A DNA stretch of 6,426 nt from positions 1-6,426 of the forward strand of contig CANESN010000049.1 of assembly GCA_947441105.1 (NCBI GenBank). The letters are read 5' to 3'. The stretch's first letter is position 1, and every line of letters starts with the position of its first letter. Of this stretch, positions 1-5,777 are shown piece by piece. The position numbers and the translations under genes were made by a program. Under the pieces are notes generated by a model, which searched no databases, was not told the origin of the DNA, and was given only the letters and a program-made list of their open reading frames with translations. This DNA comes from Micrococcales bacterium (GTDB taxonomy: Bacteria > Actinomycetota > Actinomycetes > Actinomycetales > Microbacteriaceae).

Positions 1-216
1 CTTGTCATCGATATCGGTGACATTTCTAACAAGCGTGACCTCTAGGCCAAGGTGGGTGAGCCAGCGAGTCATCACGTCATAGGCAAGCGCTGAACGCAGG
101 TGTCCGATGTGTGCTGAAGACTGCACGGTTGGCCCGCAGACGTAGATTCCAACCCGACCGGCAGTTATGGGAGTAAAGTCCCGCAACGCCTGCGTTCTGG
201 TGTCAAAAATCTTCAT
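1..216 (-). CDS. cysS: Cysteinyl-tRNA synthetase, N-terminal part (3' end beyond window)
   Basis: Class I aminoacyl-tRNA synthetase that charges tRNA-Cys with cysteine in the cytoplasm. Only the first 72 codons are present; the frame is open at the left edge. Visible landmarks are YVCGPTV (residues 25-31), whose Cys27 is the first ligand of the family's active-site zinc, and the class I signature HIGH at 36-39 in the context AHIGHLRS. NVTDIDDK follows at 65-72 and is also typical of CysS. The ATG at 216 is chosen because translation begins directly with the canonical MKIFDT start. An AGG at 227-225, 8 nt upstream, overlaps the stop codon of ispDF and can serve as a weak ribosome site. The gap to ispDF is 9 nt, so this is the last visible gene of the carD-ispDF-cysS unit. 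The mycothiol ligase MshC shares this fold, but a cysS following ispF is the usual actinobacterial order. Confidence 0.95.
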   Translation of the reverse strand, partial: MKIFDTRTQALRDFTPITAGRVGIYVCGPTVQSSAHIGHLRSALAYDVMTRWLTHLGLEVTLVRNVTDIDDK

Positions 217-225
217 GTCCAAAGC

Positions 226-1347
226 CTAACCAAGCACCTTCAACAACGCCGTTGCAACCGCAGCAACTCCCCTAGAATCCGCAAGGAACCCAAGGCCATC
301 TGTGGTGGTTGCACCAACCGAAACCCTTGCTTCGACAATCGCACTCAAGCGCGCTTCGAGTTCGTCTCGCCTAGGTCCAATCTTTGGTTTGTCGGCAATC
401 ACCTGCACCGCAACGTTCTCAACCGAGAACCCCTTGGCGGCAATCATCTTGAGGGTCTCTGAGATAAAAATCTCTCCGCTCGCACCGGCAAATTCCGGGC
501 GGTCAACGCCAAAATTAGATCCGATATCCCCAAGACCTGCCGCAGATAAGAGCGCATCCACAATTGCGTGAGCAATCGAGTCGCCATCCGAGTGGCCCTC
601 AAGCTTAGGAAGCTCTGGCCAAACCAGGCAGCCGAGCACCAGCTGGCCCGACTCCGAGAACTTGTGTGCATCGGTGCCAATGCCGGTGGCGCGTTGACCA
701 AAGTCTTGCCTCGCGCGATCCAGGTCTGAATTGGTAGTGAGCTTGAAAGCATTTACCTCACCGGGGACCGATCTAACTGAAAAGCCCATGGCCTGCATCA
801 AAGCGGCATCATCGGTGAAATCTGAAGGAGCTTCGCTCAGCGCTCTTTGCAATTCCTTGGTTCTAAAACCCTGCGGGGTTTGAGATAGGCGCAGTGTGTT
901 GCGATCCTCGGTGCCCAAGACATCGTTACCCGACACTCGCTTCACAGTGTCGGAGACCGGAATCACCGGAACCACGACGTCGGAATTTGAAAGCTCGGCG
1001 GCAACCGCTTCAAACAGTGCAGGAGATGCGAAGGCGCGCGCGGCATCGTGAATCAAAACCAATTCCGCTTTGACCAGCGCAAGTCCATTTGCAACCGATC
1101 CCTGCCTGGAAGTTCCACCGACGGCAATGGCAAATTCACCATGGTAAACAGCCCGAATCTGCGATTGAAATTCTTCGACGTGGTCTTCGTGCACAACCAC
1201 GACCAACTGGGTGGGGTTGAATTTTTGAATTGCTTCCAGCGCGTGGACAAGTAGTGATTTGCCGGCAACTGTGACCAGTGCCTTTGGAATACCAGCACCG
1301 AGTCGCTCGCCGTTGCCGGCGGCAACTAGAACCACCGCAACGTTCAT
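226..1347 (-). CDS. ispDF: Bifunctional IspD/IspF, MEP-pathway isoprenoid enzyme
   Basis: A 373-residue fusion catalysing two steps of the methylerythritol phosphate route. The IspD half (about 1-218) transfers CMP from CTP to methylerythritol 4-phosphate. The IspF half (about 219-373) cyclises the later CDP intermediate, releasing CMP. IspD shows the nucleotide-binding AAGNGERLGAGIPK (9-22), DAAR (101-104), QTPQGF (156-161), TDDA (178-181) and KLTTNSDL (202-209). IspF shows the metal ligands Asp226 and His228 in GIGTDAH, GHSDGD (251-256), His260 (32 residues after His228, as in E. coli IspF) and ATTTDGLGF (346-354). IspE, which acts between the two steps, is not in the window. The start lies 3 nt after the carD stop and has no good Shine-Dalgarno sequence at a normal distance, which suggests coupling to carD translation. 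Fused IspDF is known from Microbacteriaceae. All key residues I can place are present, so it should be functional. Confidence 0.97.
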   Translation of the reverse strand: MNVAVVLVAAGNGERLGAGIPKALVTVAGKSLLVHALEAIQKFNPTQLVVVVHEDHVEEFQSQIRAVYHGEFAIAVGGTSRQGSVANGLALVKAELVLIHDAARAFASPALFEAVAAELSNSDVVVPVIPVSDTVKRVSGNDVLGTEDRNTLRLSQTPQGFRTKELQRALSEAPSDFTDDAALMQAMGFSVRSVPGEVNAFKLTTNSDLDRARQDFGQRATGIGTDAHKFSESGQLVLGCLVWPELPKLEGHSDGDSIAHAIVDALLSAAGLGDIGSNFGVDRPEFAGASGEIFISETLKMIAAKGFSVENVAVQVIADKPKIGPRRDELEARLSAIVEARVSVGATTTDGLGFLADSRGVAAVATALLKVLG

Positions 1348-1350
1348 GAT

Positions 1351-1884
1351 TTAGCTAGCCAATACCTTGTCTAGCTCAGCCGAAGCCTTGACCTCATCAA
1401 CCTTGCGAGCAAGTGCTAGTTCAGAAATCAAAATCTGTCGTGCCTTAGCCAACATGCGCTTTTCACCGGCTGAAAGGCCGCGATCCTGGTCGCGACGCCA
1501 TAGGTCACGAACCACCTCGGAAACCTTTACAACATCGCCGGAGGCGAGCTTTTCAAGGTTTGCCTTGTAGCGACGGGACCAGTTAGTTGGCTCCTCTACA
1601 AATTCTGCACGCAGCACGTCGAAGACCTGTTGGACACCCTTTTTGTCGATGACATCGCGCACGCCGACTTCGGTGACGCTGTCCTCTGGAACTTGAATGA
1701 TTAGTTCCTGGCTTGGGCGATCTGGAGCTGCCTCTGAGCCTGACTCAAGCTTCGAGCCCTGAACAACTACTCGAAGAGTTAGATACTTCTTGGTTTCGCC
1801 GCGAATGGTCTTCTCTGAAACTTCGATAATTTCAGCAGCACCGTGGTGAGGGTAGACAACGGTTTCGCCAACTTCAAATTTCAT
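1351..1884 (-). CDS. carD: CarD-type RNA polymerase-binding transcription regulator
   Basis: Global regulator that binds the RNA polymerase beta subunit and stabilises open promoter complexes, chiefly at rRNA and housekeeping promoters (known from Mycobacterium). The protein is 177 residues, against about 160 for M. tuberculosis CarD. Residues 1-75 form the Tudor-like polymerase-interaction domain, opening [17 protein letters not shown]. The rest is the helical DNA-binding domain with [20 protein letters not shown] (98-117), whose Trp102 matches the minor-groove tryptophan Trp85, followed by the conserved [16 protein letters not shown]. The extra length is an insertion at about residues 44-59. 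The polymerase-contact positions Arg25 and Arg47 of the mycobacterial protein appear here as Lys25 and Gln64. An upstream in-frame start at 1920 would add 12 residues, but the ATG at 1884 begins at the conserved N-terminus and has AAAGAAG 4 nt upstream. First gene of the carD-ispDF-cysS unit. Confidence 0.96.
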   Translation of the reverse strand: MKFEVGETVVYPHHGAAEIIEVSEKTIRGETKKYLTLRVVVQGSKLESGSEAAPDRPSQELIIQVPEDSVTEVGVRDVIDKKGVQQVFDVLRAEFVEEPTNWSRRYKANLEKLASGDVVKVSEVVRDLWRRDQDRGLSAGEKRMLAKARQILISELALARKVDEVKASAELDKVLAS

Positions 1885-1910
1885 GCGCTTCTTTCGGCTC
1901 CAAAAGCTTG

Positions 1911-1919
1911 AGTTTACCA
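1911..1919 (-). promoter_or_regulatory. Candidate extended -10 promoter for carD-ispDF-cysS
   Basis: On the minus strand the spacer reads TGGTAAACT: a TAAACT hexamer (four of six matches to TATAAT, with the key T, A, A and final T) preceded by TG one base upstream, as in extended -10 promoters. Initiation would fall near 1905-1903 and give a leader of about 20 nt. I see no convincing -35 hexamer, which is common in actinobacteria. This is position plus motif only. Confidence 0.4.
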
Positions 1920-1942
1920 CAGATTGGGGCCAAAACCTAGGC

Positions 1943-1948
1943 TAGACT
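1943..1948 (+). promoter_or_regulatory. Weak candidate -10 for the lipoprotein gene
   Basis: TAGACT fits TANNNT and four of six positions of TATAAT. It would start transcription near 1955, about 22 nt before the lipoprotein start. No good -35 lies 16-18 bp upstream. It would lie back to back with the carD promoter candidate, only about 25 bp away, in the 92-bp divergent spacer. Confidence 0.25.
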
Positions 1949-1966
1949 TGGGGTAATACGCCCTTT

Positions 1967-1972
1967 GGAGAG
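1967..1972 (+). promoter_or_regulatory. Ribosome binding site that fixes the lipoprotein start
   Basis: GGAGAG lies 4 nt before the GTG at 1977. An in-frame TTG at 1965 would overlap this site and would itself lack a Shine-Dalgarno sequence, so the GTG is the better start. It also gives a compact lipoprotein signal peptide that begins with two lysines near the N-terminus. Confidence 0.75.
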
Positions 1973-1976
1973 CTTC

Positions 1977-2450
1977 GTGAACGTAAAGAAAATTACTTCT
2001 TTGACCCTTTTGGCCCTAGCCACCTTGTCGTTGGCAGGTTGCTCTCTTTCGGGCAATGTCGAATCTCTCAAGCCATATGCTCCAAGCGACGGCGTTCAGG
2101 TTGATGCACAGTCCCTAAAGGCCCGCAATGTTTTGCTAATTCAAGGCGAGAGCGGCAGAGCGGTTTTGATTGGCTCTTTCGTGAACTCTTCTCAGGAGGA
2201 CCTAATGGCAACTGTCCAGACCAAGGACTCCGTCGGCCAGGACATTCGCGTTGAATTTGTGGTCAAGGCTGGAACCAAGTTTGACCTTGGTTACAACGGC
2301 ACCGAGCCAGTTACCTTCAAGCTTGATGGCACCCCGGGCCAGGTTCACGAGGTTGCAGTATCGGGTGGCGGAGACCCTTATGTTCTAAACGTTCCAGTTT
2401 TGGATGGATCGCTAGCTGAATACCGCGAATACGCGGAATCGCTGAACTAA
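1977..2450 (+). CDS. Secreted lipoprotein, LpqE-like by position and sequence style
   Basis: A 157-residue exported lipoprotein of unknown function. The signal peptide has a short basic N-region (NVKK), a hydrophobic core (about residues 6-18) and a lipobox LAGC with the lipidated cysteine at residue 22. The mature part is Gly/Ser/Val-rich with alternating hydrophobic residues, for example NVLLIQGESGRAVLIGSFVN followed by a DLMATVQTKD stretch. This suggests a small beta-sandwich on the outer face of the membrane. No catalytic or metal motif stands out. In Mycobacterium, the lipoprotein gene lpqE lies next to and divergent from carD, as here. The opening pattern of the mature region (a 'NVLLI' strand followed by a 'FVNSS' strand) also resembles that family, so I suggest an LpqE-like protein without assigning a role. 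The gene is read from a GTG start and its stop codon overlaps the regX3 stop codon on the other strand. Confidence 0.88.
   Translation: MNVKKITSLTLLALATLSLAGCSLSGNVESLKPYAPSDGVQVDAQSLKARNVLLIQGESGRAVLIGSFVNSSQEDLMATVQTKDSVGQDIRVEFVVKAGTKFDLGYNGTEPVTFKLDGTPGQVHEVAVSGGGDPYVLNVPVLDGSLAEYREYAESLN
2423..2436. terminator. Small GC hairpin, possible terminator of senX3-regX3
   Basis: CCGCG-AATA-CGCGG is a perfect 5-bp all-GC stem with a 4-nt loop. It sits 10 bases downstream of the regX3 stop on the minus strand and inside the last codons of the lipoprotein gene. On the minus strand it is followed by TATTC rather than a clear U-run. The convergent genes leave no intergenic space, so any terminator must lie inside coding sequence. 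The stem is short, and it could equally be a chance result of codon use. Confidence 0.3.
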
Positions 2451-3127
2451 ATCTCGAATTTATAACCCAAGCCACGAACCGTCATTAGGTGACGTGGTCG
2501 AGCTGGATCCTCTTCAATCTTTGAGCGAATTCGCTTCACGTGAACATCCAGGGTCTTGGTGTCACCAAAGTAGTTTGAACCCCACACCCGGTCGATGATT
2601 TGACCGCGGGTTAGCACTCGGTTTACGTTCTCCATCAAAAGCTCGAGCAGTTCAAATTCCTTCAGCGGCATTTGAATCTTGTCGCCGTTTACGGTGACAA
2701 CGTGGCGCTCGATATCCATAACCACCGGCCCAGCCTTCAAAAGACCATGCTCTGCTGCCTGAGGCTCTGCTCCGCGGCGCAAGACCGCCTTCATGCGAGC
2801 TAGCAGCTCTCTGGTGGAGTAAGGCTTGGTGACATAGTCGTCGGCGCCGATTTCTAGGCCAACCACCTTGTCGATCTCGGTGTCCTTGGCAGTCACCATG
2901 ATGACCGGAACCGAGCTCTCGGCCCTGATGGCTCGGCAGACTTCATTGCCCGAAAGACCAGGAAGCATTAGGTCCAAAAGCACAATGTCGGCACCGTGGG
3001 TGCGGAAGTTATCCAAGGCAGCAAGGCCATCTTCTGCTTCGATAACGTCGTAGCCTTCGCGCTGCAACAGGAAAACCAGTGGCTCCCTTAGGTTGATTTC
3101 GTCTTCAACTACAAGTACTCGTGTCAT
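2447..3127 (-). CDS. regX3: OmpR/PhoB-family response regulator RegX3
   Basis: Cytoplasmic transcription factor of the phosphate-starvation two-component system, phosphorylated by SenX3. The protein has 226 residues, the usual length. The receiver domain (about 1-118) has acidic residues Glu8 and Asp9, the phospho-acceptor Asp52 in LLDLMLPGLSG, Thr79 in MVTA and Lys101 in TKPY. The C-terminal winged-helix domain (about 128-226) carries LKEFELLELL (155-164), the recognition-helix region GDTKTLDVHVKRIRSKIEEDP (188-208, read in two parts: GDTKTLDVHV and KRIRSKIEEDP) and VRGLGYKFEI at the end. The match to mycobacterial RegX3 is close along its whole length. The ATG overlaps the senX3 stop as ATGA and has AGGAG 6 nt upstream, so the two genes are co-transcribed and translationally coupled. 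It could also be called phoP or mtrA-like, but the partner and neighbours favour RegX3. Confidence 0.96.
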   Translation of the reverse strand: MTRVLVVEDEINLREPLVFLLQREGYDVIEAEDGLAALDNFRTHGADIVLLDLMLPGLSGNEVCRAIRAESSVPVIMVTAKDTEIDKVVGLEIGADDYVTKPYSTRELLARMKAVLRRGAEPQAAEHGLLKAGPVVMDIERHVVTVNGDKIQMPLKEFELLELLMENVNRVLTRGQIIDRVWGSNYFGDTKTLDVHVKRIRSKIEEDPARPRHLMTVRGLGYKFEI

Positions 3128-4188
3128 GGCATCTCCTGGGTGTCGATTGGAAGTCGAAGGGTGAAAGTTGATCCAACGCCGGGTTGGGAAAACAGCCTGA
3201 TCTCGCCACCGTGGTTAGCAGCGACGTGCTTGACGATTGAAAGCCCAAGGCCGGTTCCACCGGTCTCGCGAGAACGCGATGGGTCCACGCGATAGAAGCG
3301 CTCAAAGATTCGCTTCTGGTCGCTCTCGGAAATACCTAAGCCTGAATCGGTAACCGCGATTTCTGCGACACCGTCAACGACCTTGAGCCCGATTCCAACT
3401 TGGCTGGCCGGGTTTGAATAAACAATTGCGTTTTCAATCAGGTTTCTCACCGCGGTGACCAGCATTTCGTAGTCGCCCATGACCACTGTGCCCGACTCTG
3501 CAGATGACATAACTCGGATATTGCGCTGTTCTGCGATCAAGAGGTTTCTGTCCACGGCATCTGTGATGACTCCAGCTAGGTCAACCTCGGTTGAATTCTC
3601 GCCAACTCTGGCACCCTGCACCTTGGATAGCTGAATAAGTTCCTGCACCAAATTCGCAAGGCGCTGGCTCTCTTTTTGCATCGACTCGGCAAACTTTTTG
3701 ACCATCTCGGAGTCGTCGGTAGCACCTTGAATCGCCTCCGCCAACAATCCAATTGCACCAATTGGAGTCTTTAGCTCGTGGGAAACGTTTGCCACAAAGT
3801 CGCGCCTGGTGTCCTCTAGCTGCTTGGATTCGGTGCGGTCATCGACCAAAAGCATTACGTATTCGCCACCGAACTGCGCGGCTCTTGCCTCAACCCAAAC
3901 CTTCTCGCGACGAAGGCCGGTTTCTAACAGCAGTTCTTGCTGGACAGCGCCCGAGGTCTTTTTTGCCTTCTCAACCAGCTTGACCAAAGTTGAGTGGATT
4001 AGCCGGCGGTTTTGAACCAGTCCTAATTGAATTGCACCTGGAGATGCTCTGAGAACCGAGTTGTTTAGATCCAGTACCACTCCCGCGGTTGCCATAACGT
4101 CCACAACCTGAGCGGCAATACTTTGGAAGGCATCAAAGTCTCTGGCGTCTTCTTCTTTTTGAGCGCGACGAGATGCTAGGAACCCCAC
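3124..4188 (-). CDS. senX3: Sensor histidine kinase SenX3, lacking membrane segments
   Basis: Kinase partner of RegX3, 354 residues. A PAS-like region (about 21-118, with VVLDLNNSVLRASPGA at 37-52) is followed by the dimerisation helix with the H-box FVANVSHELKTP (131-142; phospho-His137). The ATP-binding domain then has the N-box NLIENAIVYS (249-258), the G1 box DSGLGI (281-286), the F-box FERFYR (295-300) and the G2 box GGTGLGLSIV (310-319). All catalytic boxes are intact. Mycobacterial SenX3 is about 410 residues and opens with hydrophobic membrane-spanning sequence. Here the protein starts GFLASRRAQKEED and has no hydrophobic stretch long enough to cross a membrane. The GTG start is firm: AGGTGA lies 3 nt upstream, and that same site contains an in-frame TGA, so the frame cannot extend further. 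The protein overlaps regX3 by ATGA and is divergent from phoU. Confidence 0.93.
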   Translation of the reverse strand: MGFLASRRAQKEEDARDFDAFQSIAAQVVDVMATAGVVLDLNNSVLRASPGAIQLGLVQNRRLIHSTLVKLVEKAKKTSGAVQQELLLETGLRREKVWVEARAAQFGGEYVMLLVDDRTESKQLEDTRRDFVANVSHELKTPIGAIGLLAEAIQGATDDSEMVKKFAESMQKESQRLANLVQELIQLSKVQGARVGENSTEVDLAGVITDAVDRNLLIAEQRNIRVMSSAESGTVVMGDYEMLVTAVRNLIENAIVYSNPASQVGIGLKVVDGVAEIAVTDSGLGISESDQKRIFERFYRVDPSRSRETGGTGLGLSIVKHVAANHGGEIRLFSQPGVGSTFTLRLPIDTQEMP

Positions 4189-4191
4189 GGG

Positions 4192-4197
4192 TCACCT
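4192..4197 (-). promoter_or_regulatory. senX3 ribosome binding site containing an in-frame stop
   Basis: On the minus strand AGGTGA precedes the GTG start of senX3 by 3 nt and matches the 3' part of the consensus AAGGAGGTGA. Its TGA (4194-4192) is in frame with senX3, two codons upstream of the GTG. This rules out a longer N-terminal membrane domain in the same frame. Confidence 0.75.
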
Positions 4198-4280
4198 GCT
4201 CTCTACATCGAAGGATGTTTACTAGGTTAACAGTTTCTTCCAAACGTAAGACTATGAGAACTTAATGCTTTGGCTCGGCA

Positions 4281-4330
4281 AGTTTGCTTTTGGTTGGTTA
4301 GGAATTAACCTTGAATTAGCTCCGAGTTGA
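4281..4330. promoter_or_regulatory. Phased repeats in the phoU/senX3 spacer, candidate RegX3 site
   Basis: The 178-bp divergent spacer (4189-4366) contains TT dinucleotides in purine-rich contexts at 4283, 4294, 4305, 4316 and 4327, exactly 11 bp apart. The two central units, GAATTAAC (4302-4309) and GAATTAGC (4313-4320), differ by one base. OmpR/PhoB-family regulators bind direct repeats of 11-bp period, and in Streptomyces the equivalent phoU/phoRP spacer carries PHO boxes. The sequence does not match the GTTCACC core of Streptomyces. A perfect inverted repeat GGTTA-N5-TAACC (4296-4310) overlaps the array. I infer a regulatory site for phoU, and possibly senX3; the rest of the spacer shows nothing clear beyond the two ribosome sites. 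Confidence 0.4.
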
Positions 4331-4366
4331 AAGGCTCCGACCCTACACAGATTTCGAGGTATCAAA

Positions 4367-5011
4367 ATGCACGGTATTTTTCAAAATGAATTGGCAGATG
4401 TCCAGTCTCGACTAATCGGACTTGCGGAAAACGCGCAGTCGATCATGGACAAAGCTTCGCGAGCGTTCTTGAACTCTGATGTGACTCTGGCAGATGAGGC
4501 GCTCGCCCTGGCCGGAACCAACGAGACCAAGGCACTTGACCTTGATGAGCTCGTGATCAAGGTTTTGTCGACCCAGAGCCCAGTTGCTCGCGACCTAAGA
4601 ATTCTGGTTTCAGCACTTCGCATGTCGGCATCTTTGGAGCGCATGGGTTCGCTTTCCTCGCACATTGCCGCGATTGCCCGCTACCGCTATCCAGGTAGCG
4701 CAATCCCAACCTCACTGCGCCAGACCTTCGAGGACATGGCACGTATTGACCTTGAGCTTGTCGGAAAAGCAATCACGCTGCTGCAGAACACCGATTTGGA
4801 CCTGGTTCGCGAGATCCAGGCTCGTGACGAGGCGGTTGACCGCCTACACCGCAAGGTATTTGATGTGGTTCTCAACCCAGAGTGGAAAGAGAACGCGATG
4901 TACACCGTTGATGTGACTTTGGCCTCTCGCTACTTCGAGAGATTCGCAGACCACGTCGTGGACATTTCCTCAAAGGTCAGCTTCCTGCAGACCGGTGATT
5001 GGCACGACTAA
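4367..5011 (+). CDS. phoU: Phosphate signalling protein PhoU
   Basis: Cytoplasmic helical-bundle protein that links the phosphate transporter to the sensor kinase and represses the Pho response when phosphate is sufficient. The protein has 214 residues, the normal length, with two tandem three-helix PhoU domains (about 5-105 and 115-205). Recognisable stretches are SPVARDLRILVSALRMSASLE (split as SPVARDLRIL at 71-80 and VSALRMSASLE at 81-91) and VDVTLASRYFERFADHVVDI (181-200). The second metal-binding motif E-x3-D-x3-D is complete (Glu191, Asp195, Asp199). The first is altered: LERMGSLSSH has Ser95 where LERxGD is usual. The ATG has GAGGT 6 nt upstream. The gene is divergent from senX3, which supports a role in the SenX3-RegX3 circuit. 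It converges on gpmA with a 9-bp gap. The Pst transporter genes are not in the window. Confidence 0.95.
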   Translation: MHGIFQNELADVQSRLIGLAENAQSIMDKASRAFLNSDVTLADEALALAGTNETKALDLDELVIKVLSTQSPVARDLRILVSALRMSASLERMGSLSSHIAAIARYRYPGSAIPTSLRQTFEDMARIDLELVGKAITLLQNTDLDLVREIQARDEAVDRLHRKVFDVVLNPEWKENAMYTVDVTLASRYFERFADHVVDISSKVSFLQTGDWHD

Positions 5012-5020
5012 AAGGTTTAG
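5008..5020. terminator. Weak symmetric hairpin between phoU and gpmA stops
   Basis: CTAAA-AGG-TTTAG forms a 5-bp, mostly A/T stem with a 3-nt loop spanning the phoU stop codon and the whole 9-bp gap before the gpmA stop. Its symmetry would let it act in both directions, and convergent genes need termination here. The stem is too weak to be convincing alone, and there is no U-run. Confidence 0.2.
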
Positions 5021-5767
5021 CTACTTCTTACCCTGGTTAGCAACCGCTGCAGCTCCGGCTGCCGCTGCCTCAGGGTCTAGGTATTCTCCGCCACGAACAA
5101 GCGGCTTTAGGTTTTCATCCAGCTTGTACAAAAGCGGAATACCGGTTGGAATATTTAGCTCTGCAATGTCCTCGTCGCTCACGCCATCAAGGTGCTTCAC
5201 CAGTGCGCGCAGTGAGTTGCCGTGGGCGGTCACCAAGACTGTCTTTCCAGCTTTGAGGGAAACCGAAATATCTGACTCCCAGTAAGGGGTCATTCGAATA
5301 AGCACGTCCTTTAGACACTCGGTGCGAGGAATGCCGCCGCCTAGATCTGCGTATCTTGCATCGCCAACCTGAGAGAACTCATTGTCATCAGCGATTGGTG
5401 GAGGTGGAACGTCAAAGCTTCTGCGCCAAGTCTGGAACAGCTCAGCCCCATACTTTTCCAAGGTCTCTGCCTTATCCAAGCCCTGCAGCGCGCCATAGTG
5501 ACGCTCGTTTAGCCGCCAATCGCGCAGGGTTGGAATCCAGTTGCGGTCAATTTGGTCAAGGGCGATGTGTGCGGTGTTGATCGCACGCTTGAGCAGTGAG
5601 GTGTAAAGCTCATCTGGGGCGAGTCCCGACTCACCCAATAGCTCACCGGCACGTTTTGCCTCGTTACGACCCTGGTCGCTTAGGTCAACATCCACCCATC
5701 CGGTGAAAAGGTTTTTCTGGTTCCAAACGCTGTTGCCGTGGCGAAGCAAGATTAGGTTGTGAGTCAT
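5021..5767 (-). CDS. gpmA: 2,3-bisphosphoglycerate-dependent phosphoglycerate mutase
   Basis: Glycolytic and gluconeogenic enzyme interconverting 3- and 2-phosphoglycerate through a phosphohistidine. The protein has 248 residues, the full family length. It shows LLRHGNS with the phosphorylated His10, [12 protein letters not shown] (19-30), the substrate residue Arg61, [10 protein letters not shown] with the acid/base Glu88 (87-96), [10 protein letters not shown] (115-124) and [15 protein letters not shown] with the second catalytic histidine His182 (181-195). The tail is Ala-rich and ends ANQGKK, as in other actinobacterial members. Position 12 is Asn in RHGN, where E. coli has Glu; this lies beside, not in, the catalytic pair. 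The ATG at 5767 gives the canonical [11 protein letters not shown] start. The frame stays open 36 codons further upstream, but that extension overlaps the preceding gene. GAGGGT precedes the start closely. It lies 10 nt after the FUSC-type gene, suggesting co-transcription. Confidence 0.96.
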   Translation of the reverse strand: MTHNLILLRHGNSVWNQKNLFTGWVDVDLSDQGRNEAKRAGELLGESGLAPDELYTSLLKRAINTAHIALDQIDRNWIPTLRDWRLNERHYGALQGLDKAETLEKYGAELFQTWRRSFDVPPPPIADDNEFSQVGDARYADLGGGIPRTECLKDVLIRMTPYWESDISVSLKAGKTVLVTAHGNSLRALVKHLDGVSDEDIAELNIPTGIPLLYKLDENLKPLVRGGEYLDPEAAAAGAAAVANQGKK

Positions 5768-5777
5768 ACCCTCAAGT

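Noticed and set aside
302..571. Plus-strand open frames opposite ispDF, and similar frames opposite senX3, phoU and gpmA
   Set aside because: They are antisense shadows of well-supported genes, with no recognisable domains and no ribosome sites that I could find.
1885..1920. A 12-residue N-terminal extension of CarD
   Set aside because: The residues are not part of the conserved fold, the region contains the likely promoter and ribosome site, and the ATG at 1884 starts at the conserved MKFEVGE.
4203..4208. A start-stop minimal ORF (ATG TAG on the minus strand) before senX3
   Set aside because: No Shine-Dalgarno sequence precedes it, and a 6-bp match is expected by chance.
4265..4330. A 21-codon plus-strand ORF (MLWLGKFAFGWLGINLELAPS) just upstream of phoU, as a possible leader peptide
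   Set aside because: It has no clear ribosome site, its two tryptophans have no link to phosphate control, and it coincides with the repeat array, which explains its base pattern equally well.
5049..5062. GCAGC-TCCG-GCTGC hairpin as a terminator of phoU
   Set aside because: It lies in the Ala-rich 3' end of gpmA, where repeated GCN codons make such stems common, and no U-run follows.
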